64,000 nucleotides of DNA from Carallia brachiata (taxonomy: Eukaryota > Streptophyta > Magnoliopsida > Malpighiales > Rhizophoraceae): assembly GCA_021464245.1 (NCBI GenBank), contig JADCRB010000040.1:9937534-10001533 (forward strand), in the 5' to 3' direction. This document shows positions 58,060 through 64,000 of the stretch, one piece after another. The notes beneath the pieces were generated by a model, which worked only from the letters and a program-made list of their open reading frames with translations, did not search any database and was not told the origin of the DNA. Every line of letters begins with the position of its first letter. Position 1 is the stretch's first letter. Position numbers and translations under genes: made by a program.

Positions 58060-59939
58060 ATGGACTCCAAGAATTACCTGCATAGCACTAATGCTGAAGA
58101 CGATTTGTCTACGACGAAGGGCGAGGCCTTAGATTACAGCAGCGACGACGGTGGAAACGGCGACTGCGCCAGTGAAGCATTTGATCCTCCTTTATTGGAG
58201 GTAGTGGATAGAAGCGATCATGATGAAAAAAGGAAAAGAATTATTCAGTTTTGAAAGAAGCCGATATATGGAAAAGGATGGAAGCCGATACGATGGAGCT
58301 GTCAGCCGTCCTTTTCATACCGAAATCAGAGGCAAGAATCTTACTCCGTCACTATAACTGGAGTGTTAGCGTAGTTCATGAGGAATGGTTTTGCGATGAA
58401 TCCGGGATACGTAGGAAGGTGGGTTTGTTGGAAAATCCCAAATCTGTTTCTTCTGATGATGCTGCGGCTGGCGGATTTGGCTTCGTTGATTTCAAGACTT
58501 GTGGGGTCTGTTTCGAATCTGGTCCTTCTGATTCGATGAAATCGGCGGGTTGTGGTCATGGGTTTTGTTGTGAGTGCTGGAGGCTGTACATCAAAACGAA
58601 AGTGGAGGATGGTTCTGAATGCTTAATGCTCAAGTGTCCAGAACCGTTGTGTTCTGTTGTGGTAAATGAGGATTTGATCAATGAATTGGCATCTGAGGAA
58701 GACAAGGAGAAGTACTTTTATTTCCTTGCTAGGTCCTACATCGAAAAAAGCAAGAAGAGAAAATGGTGCCCTGCTCCTGATTGCAAGTTTGCTATCGAAT
58801 TTTCTGCTGGTGATGATGAGAATTTTTATGTTTCTTGTGACTGTTGTCATACTTTTTGCTGGAATTGTAGTCAGGAACCGCACCGTCCAGTGGACTGCGA
58901 CATTGTGGAAAAGTGGATTTTGAGGAGCAATTCAGATGCTGGAAATGAACTTTGGAAGAAAGCTTACGCCAAGCCTTGTCCCAAGTGCAATCGCCCAATT
59001 GAGAAGAATGAAGGTTGTATGCACATGACTTGTAGACAACCTTGTGGGTTTGAATTCTGCTGGTTATGCCTTGGAGATTGGAAAAGAGGTGGTCATGCCG
59101 GTACCTGTAATGGGTACGGGATCGATCCTAAGGATAGAGAAGTAAAATCATTGAGAGAAGATATTCTCCGTTATCAACATTATTATGATCGCTGGGCAGC
59201 CAACGAAAGGTCGAGGCAAATTGCCCTGGAACATTTGGGCAAAATTCAGTACAAGCATTTGAAGGAAATGCTTCAAACCCAGCAAGAGCCTGAATCTCGG
59301 GTGACATTCCTGACAGAAGCCTGGCAGCAAATAGTTGAATGCCGTAGAGTGCTCAAATGGACTTATGCATATGGGTATTACCTCCCTGGGAATAAGAAAC
59401 AATTTTTCGAGCACTTGCAGGGGCTGGCAGAATCGGCTTTGGAAAGGCTTCACGGTTGTGCTGAGCAAGAACTTACGGAGCTTCTAAAGGCTCCTACTCC
59501 ATCAGAAAAATTCCACCATTTTCGAGGAAAGTTAATTGGTCTGACTGCAGTGACTAAAAACTACTTTGACAATTTGGTTACAGCATTAGAGAATGGACTA
59601 TCCGACGTGACTTCAGATGAGGGTAGCAGCTCAAAGAGACAAAAGACAGTAGCATACAGCAGAATCAAGGCAGACAGATCCGGACTCCTTAGAGCTACAG
59701 CGAGAAGACATGGTGGGACTGCAGCTGAGGATGCAGCTCGGGAGCAGGGGCTGTGGCTTTGTGGGTTCTGCACCTATGCCAATCCTCCTGATGCCCGGAC
59801 ATGCCAGATGTGTTTCCGAGGAACTTGGTCCTGTCCACGCTGCACCTATGCCAATCCCAGGTTTGCGACCACATGCCATATCTGTGGCCAAGTCCGGTTT
59901 GAAAACATGCAAGGTGATGAGGAACCACCATTTACCTGA
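58060..59939 (+). CDS. ARIADNE-type RBR E3 ubiquitin ligase, intronless, with a one-base frameshift near the N-terminus
   Basis: ATG at 58060 opens 56 acidic codons, then the frame breaks in the A6 run at 58226-58231. The family sequence resumes one frame off as KEKNYSVLKEADIWKRM and runs to TGA at 59937-59939. One extra A would give about 626 residues. In that numbering: RING1 148-198 (CGVCFESG ... CLMLKCPEPLC), IBR 237-280, RING2 307-350 with the catalytic Cys at about 320 in EGCMHMTC, then the Ariadne helical domain (RYQHYYDRW, ECRRVLKWTYAYGYYLP). Two RanBP2-type zinc fingers follow (LWLCGFCTYANP ... CQMC; WSCPRCTYANP ... CHIC). All zinc ligands are present. RBR ligases take ubiquitin from E2 onto the RING2 Cys before transfer. 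There are no introns, unlike ARI8-like genes, which points to an ARI2-like or retro-derived lineage. If the frameshift is real, translation could start at ATG 58278 (553 aa). Confidence 0.88.
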
Positions 59940-61740
59940 TTCAATGTCTGACAGACAGCTAATTCAGACAATGTCCTTGGTGATTTACATGATCCGGATT
60001 TTGGAGCTATATTCCTACATGTAATTATTCCATTACAATTGGACCATTTAGTATATAAGAGCAATTTGCTCTAATTTTAATTTAGCTATATATCGTGCTG
60101 AATTTTGATACACAAAACTTTTCGTGTCTTAGTTGAATTGTTTTACCTAATGGAAACTATTTCCTAGATAGAGGTAATTTTTTCTTCTTGATATATGCAA
60201 ATGCAAGTCATAGTCATATATTAAGAAGAGCTAGTCCAATTTTTTTTTTTTTAAATTTTTTTTTAACCTTGTAGCGCCAATTAGTAAAAATTTTCCTCCG
60301 TAGGTTCTTTTATTTCCAAAAATAGTGGAACATTGGACAACTAAAATGGGTAAAAGAGGACAAAAAAGAAATGGCGGTGGATGAAGATAACAATGAAAAT
60401 ATAAAAGATCAATATTTCACCAAAAACAATAATTAATATTTTATCAAAAGAAACTAATATAGTTGAGAATGAGGACATCAAGGTGAACCAACCTTACATT
60501 AAAAGCAGGACTTAAATGCACTAGATGTTTCAATCATAGAAGGGGCCTAATGTACAAAATAATAAAAAAAGAAATATTTACAAACTAATAAATTAAGAAA
60601 ACATAATCAATAATAATTTATTAAATACAGGATGAGAGAAAATTACAAAAAAGTGGAGAATTTTGTTGTAAATTTGCTTGTGCCATGGATGAAAAAATGT
60701 TGTGGAAGATGAATACCTTAAAAGAAAGATGCTAAGTCTAGTGGATGCAAATCCTAAATTTATGTTTCATTTCGTGGAACAGAATGAAGTTCCAAATTTA
60801 ATGTCGGAAATTTGACAGAAGCATATAATGTCAACAATGAACCTTGATTCATGCAAGTGAATGAAATCCTTCATTTAAACCTATAATTATAAACTCAAAA
60901 ATGATACGTGACTAATAAAAATCTTAGTGTAAGGATCTTGAAATCATTTATCTTATAAAACATAAAATTATGTAATTTGTACGTAACTTGTATTTTACAA
61001 AAAATTTAAGAAACAACTAAAAGAGTAACTATTCAGTTGAAAAATTAAAGATAACTAAAATTTACAATAAGCCTACATGATATGTCAAAGGCCCACTTAG
61101 ATTTAATTGCTTAGAGGCCCAAATTTAGAGTCATAAAGAAATCAGTACCCTTTGGATGTTATATTCCACCATTTTTTCAACGTAATGGTGGCTCTTTCAA
61201 AGTTGTAATGGCAAAGATTCAGTTACATAATACTTGATTCGTCATGTGTAATTGCTATTATAGTACCGTAATTTATATAATACTGACAAAAAAAATTACA
61301 TATTGGCATACCTACACGAGTGGAAGGAGAAAGCTGAATACAACTTTTGCATAAATATATTAAAATGGACCAATAAATAGATTAAAATGGACCAAACAAC
61401 TAAGGATGAAGTTTACATTTAAGTTAGAATCTTTGTGGTTGTCCATCTCTAAGCTAATACCTAAAAAATCATCTATTTAAGGTTAACTCCTTTAAAAAAA
61501 TTTATTAATAGGTTCAAAATTTTTAATTTGGAAAAAGATTGGTGGCTGGAGGATTAGTGTCCAGAAGAATTTTTAGATTACAACTGTGTGAATTTATTGT
61601 AAAATTACGTAAATTATAAATTATAAATATAATAAAAAATTAATGATTTTTTTTTCGTTGCACTCGTAATCTATATATTTGCACAATCCAGTAAGTTTTA
61701 ATTCAAAAATTTCTCTCGACAAATTTTCTCTAGCCAGTAA
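59940..61740. other. ARI 3' region and AT-rich intergenic DNA
   Basis: 59940-60110 is the probable 3' UTR. The rest is AT-rich with poly-T runs near 60240 and a short repeated word (ATTAAAATGGACCAA at about 61357 and 61380). No gene was seen. Confidence 0.45.
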
Positions 61741-62345
61741 ACATTACTCTTTTAATTTTGGACATTAGCCGATTAAATCAGCGACATGGCTTACTATTTG
61801 CTCCAACGTGGCATATTATCTGCAAATTCAGAAATTCCAATCACCAACCTTGTCTCGCCGGACTCCCTAGTAGATCCTTTCTTCGTCCCCTCTTCTATCT
61901 TGTTTCCTTCTCGCTCACTCCCCAGCACCCTGCAAAGTGAAGACAGAGAGAGGGAAATAGAAGGAGATAGAATAAAGGAGAAAATAAAACCTTGAAAAAA
62001 AAATCCAAGATATATAAACGAACATAAAAGAAAAAGGCAGCGAAACCAAAGAGAAAAAAAATCACAAAAAAATAGTCGAATTGAATGACCGAAATTATTC
62101 GGATCACCGTCGCCGTGTCCTCTTGCTCCTCCGGCAATCGCAAAAAACCGAAAAGCAGCGATCACAAACACTTGGAAGCGCATCACCTTGAAGAATTCAA
62201 CTGGAGAAAGAATCATGGAACCTGCAAATTTCAAAGAACTTAGGCTGGCGGGCATTGAAAAGTTACAGCCTTTGATACTCAGAAGGTGTATATCGGAACC
62301 GGAGAGAAGCTTGATCCAGAGATGAATTTCTGGAGAAGAGGTGAT
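61741..62345 (-). other. GC-richer segment, possible 5' part of a minus-strand gene
   Basis: On the minus strand, 62345-62075 looks like a leader plus a short signal-peptide-like frame (MRFQVFVIAAFRFFAIAGGA, then a Gly/Asp-rich stretch), with possible splice sites. It soon runs into poly-Phe/Leu from T-rich DNA. I do not recognise it and no exon downstream supports it. It may be a gene fragment or chance. Confidence 0.2.
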
Positions 62346-63322
62346 TGGGTTTCACGTGATAAATTAATTGCTCGGCTAGGATTTTTTGTATTTTTAACGA
62401 TGCCTTATTATTATTATTATTACTATTTTTAAATAAACTGAATCGAATGTAGTAAATAAATAGATCACTATCTGACGTAACAGTCAGTCCAGTGATTATT
62501 GGCCGTGTCTCTCTCTGACACAACTCAAGTTTAAGTTTAGTGTTGAATTTTTTCTACCCCAATTATTTGGAATAATGCTGGAGTACGATTATTAGTTTAA
62601 AATTCGTTAATATTGTGATCAGACGTAGAAAACTAGTTAGATTAAATAATATTATGTAGTGGTTTGTTCTTTAAAAGTAATTGAATGAGACTTAAATCAA
62701 CGAGGTTACTCCAATTCGACTCATAACTCTAATAAAGTCATGCTTGAAATAGATTTTTTTTTGTTAAAAAAAAATAATAAACAGATCTTTTAAAGTATAG
62801 CCAATAAATTTTTTATTTTCTTTTTCATTATTTTAGACTTGGGCGTGCTATAGAGAATCTTCATATTTCTATGGTAACTGAAAAAAAAAGCTGAGTTTCT
62901 TGCACAATAAACAAATGATACAATAAAATTGTTCATATTATTGTTGCTGTGCGTCATTACTGCCGTCTCGTCCATCACAACTGTCACCATACTACTCAAT
63001 AATTGACAAATTTTAGAGCTTTATTAATCAAAAGGAAAAGAGAAACGGGCCAGAGTTAAAGAATAAAACAATGAGGAGCATTTCCAGAGAGAGTTACGAA
63101 ATTTGGGCAAATCCGAGCCTTGGAAGAAAGCAACGGCTTCTGCTCCATGGATCAAGATAGAGAAGGGATCTACTAGGAAATAAATTACTAAAAATAAAAA
63201 AGAAGTTTCTTCTCAATCCATGGATCTATGTCTTCCTCTTCATTTTTTTTTTCCCTCAAAACATTTTGAACAGAAAATCTCTCTCTCTCTCTCTTTATGC
63301 TGTTGTTAAATTGGCCCTTTCA
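62346..63322. other. AT-rich intergenic DNA
   Basis: A TTA-type microsatellite lies at about 62406-62422. A (CT)n run at about 63279-63293 precedes the PPR-like fragment. No gene could be supported. Confidence 0.4.
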
Positions 63323-63406
63323 ATTAATTATTCCTCTTCCTTTGTAAAGAATGGGCACTTCGACGAGGCGTTGAAGTTGTTCCGAGACGATTGGCTCCAA
63401 TTTTGA
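63323..63406 (+). pseudogene. PPR-like gene fragment
   Basis: Twenty-odd codons read NYSSSFVKNGHFDEALKLFR, which matches the core of a PPR motif (the usual form is G..K.G...EAL+LF..M). A TGA follows after DDWLQF and further stops lie beyond, so no repeat array continues. It is too short for certainty; either a decayed PPR fragment or coincidence. Confidence 0.3.
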
Positions 63407-63875
63407 GCACAATAAGTTTACATTTTAGATTCTTAAATTTTGTTATTTTAATTAGCTGCAAAATTGGGTTATGAGTCCGTAAGATTTGAAGAACGTGAAT
63501 TGGATTGGAGATAGAGATGGAGATAGGGGTGACGAGAGAGAAGGACACCACATTGTTGTGATCCACAGGGAGAGAGAAGTCTGACTTGGTAGGCATTGCT
63601 GATTGGGAGTTATATTTTACCATGTAAAATGTCATGTCAAAGTCATTTCACTACTTAATAATAATTAATAAAAATTAAAAGGTACTGAAATATTAATAAA
63701 TTTTTTATTATAATTTTCTAAGAAAGCAATGAAAAATATAGTGAGGATGTAAGCAAAACACAGAATGAAAGGAGTTGTGTGGCCATTTGGCTCGATGAGT
63801 TTCTATTTTGTGAGCAATAGAAGGTCTATTAGATTTAGGAATATGCAATTTTTTTAATTTTAAACTTTTATAGCT
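63407..63875. other. Intergenic DNA
   Basis: No gene or element could be supported. The minus-strand frame across 63324-63635 has no family resemblance. Confidence 0.4.
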
Positions 63876-64000
63876 TGTTTGGAGTGCAAAAATGAGAAGA
63901 GAAAGAAATGGTGGGGAAAGAAAAGTGGCAAGAGAAAGGAATATAGCTGTTTGGGGAAACGGAGGAAAGAAAACAAGGAAAGTGGGGTGAATCTTTGCAC
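63876..64000. mobile_element. Left end of a MITE of the GTTTGGAGTGC family, cut by the window edge
   Basis: TGTTTGGAGTGC at 63876-63887 matches the terminus of the element at 26628. It is followed by the same style of purine-rich sequence (AGAAGAGAAAGAAATGGTGG). The other end is beyond the window. Confidence 0.45.

Noticed and set aside
59148..60064. Several 70-106-codon frames antisense to or overlapping the ARI gene
   Set aside because: Shadows of the conserved RBR/zinc-finger coding frame.
61794..62255. 153-codon minus-strand frame
   Set aside because: Only its first third looks protein-like (a signal-peptide-like stretch). The rest is poly-Phe/Leu from T-rich DNA. Kept as a low-confidence region, not as a gene.

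Overview
This is a plant nuclear genome window, from a eudicot by protein resemblance. The evidence is an intron-rich gene with GT-AG introns, a nuclear gene for a plastid-targeted ribosomal protein, plant-only gene families (pentatricopeptide repeat, F-box/FBD, dirigent, calmodulin-like) and an AT-rich background full of decayed transposable elements. No prokaryotic, CRISPR or phage features were seen. I cannot name the species.

Layout. 1-429 is the 5' end of a minus-strand PPR gene that runs off the left edge. 0.5-15.3 kb is transposon territory: a multi-exon relic of the Ulp1-associated plant transposon type (1.5-3.1 kb), a 5'-truncated Ty1/copia relic with its 3' LTR (5.8-8.0 kb), a duplicated flank (8.35-9.9 kb), and a 5.6-kb minus-strand LTR element without visible coding capacity (9.7-15.3 kb) carrying a SINE and a 444-bp internal duplication. 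15.3-28 kb is AT-rich and holds one intronless calmodulin-like gene (18.6 kb), a 0.9-kb inverted-repeat element, several MITEs, and a tandem duplication in which one copy carries a SINE and the other keeps the empty site.

28.7-48.3 kb is the gene-dense part, all on the plus strand: F-box/FBD protein (3 exons, 430 aa), plastid ribosomal protein S9 (2 exons, 204 aa), a dirigent protein (1 exon, 182 aa) and exocyst subunit SEC3 (25 coding exons, 889 aa; every splice junction was phased by hand). 48.3-58 kb is AT-rich and repeat-rich (a perfect 44-bp palindrome, a 0.4-kb purine tract, a tandem repeat with a unit of about 238 bp, a MITE-like element). 58.06-59.94 kb is an intronless ARIADNE-type RBR ubiquitin ligase with two C-terminal RanBP2-type zinc fingers and an apparent one-base frameshift near its N-terminus. 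The last 4 kb has only weak gene fragments and the end of another MITE.

The genes are independent plant housekeeping or signalling genes, not an operon or cluster: secretion (SEC3), plastid translation (RPS9), ubiquitination (F-box, ARI), calcium signalling (CML), cell-wall phenolics (dirigent) and organelle RNA processing (PPR). I found no convincing new multi-gene system. The most informative oddities are the SINE with its paralogous empty site, the ARI frameshift, the Ulp1-type relic whose exons still join in phase despite stop codons, the perfect palindrome and the 0.9-kb hairpin-forming repeat.
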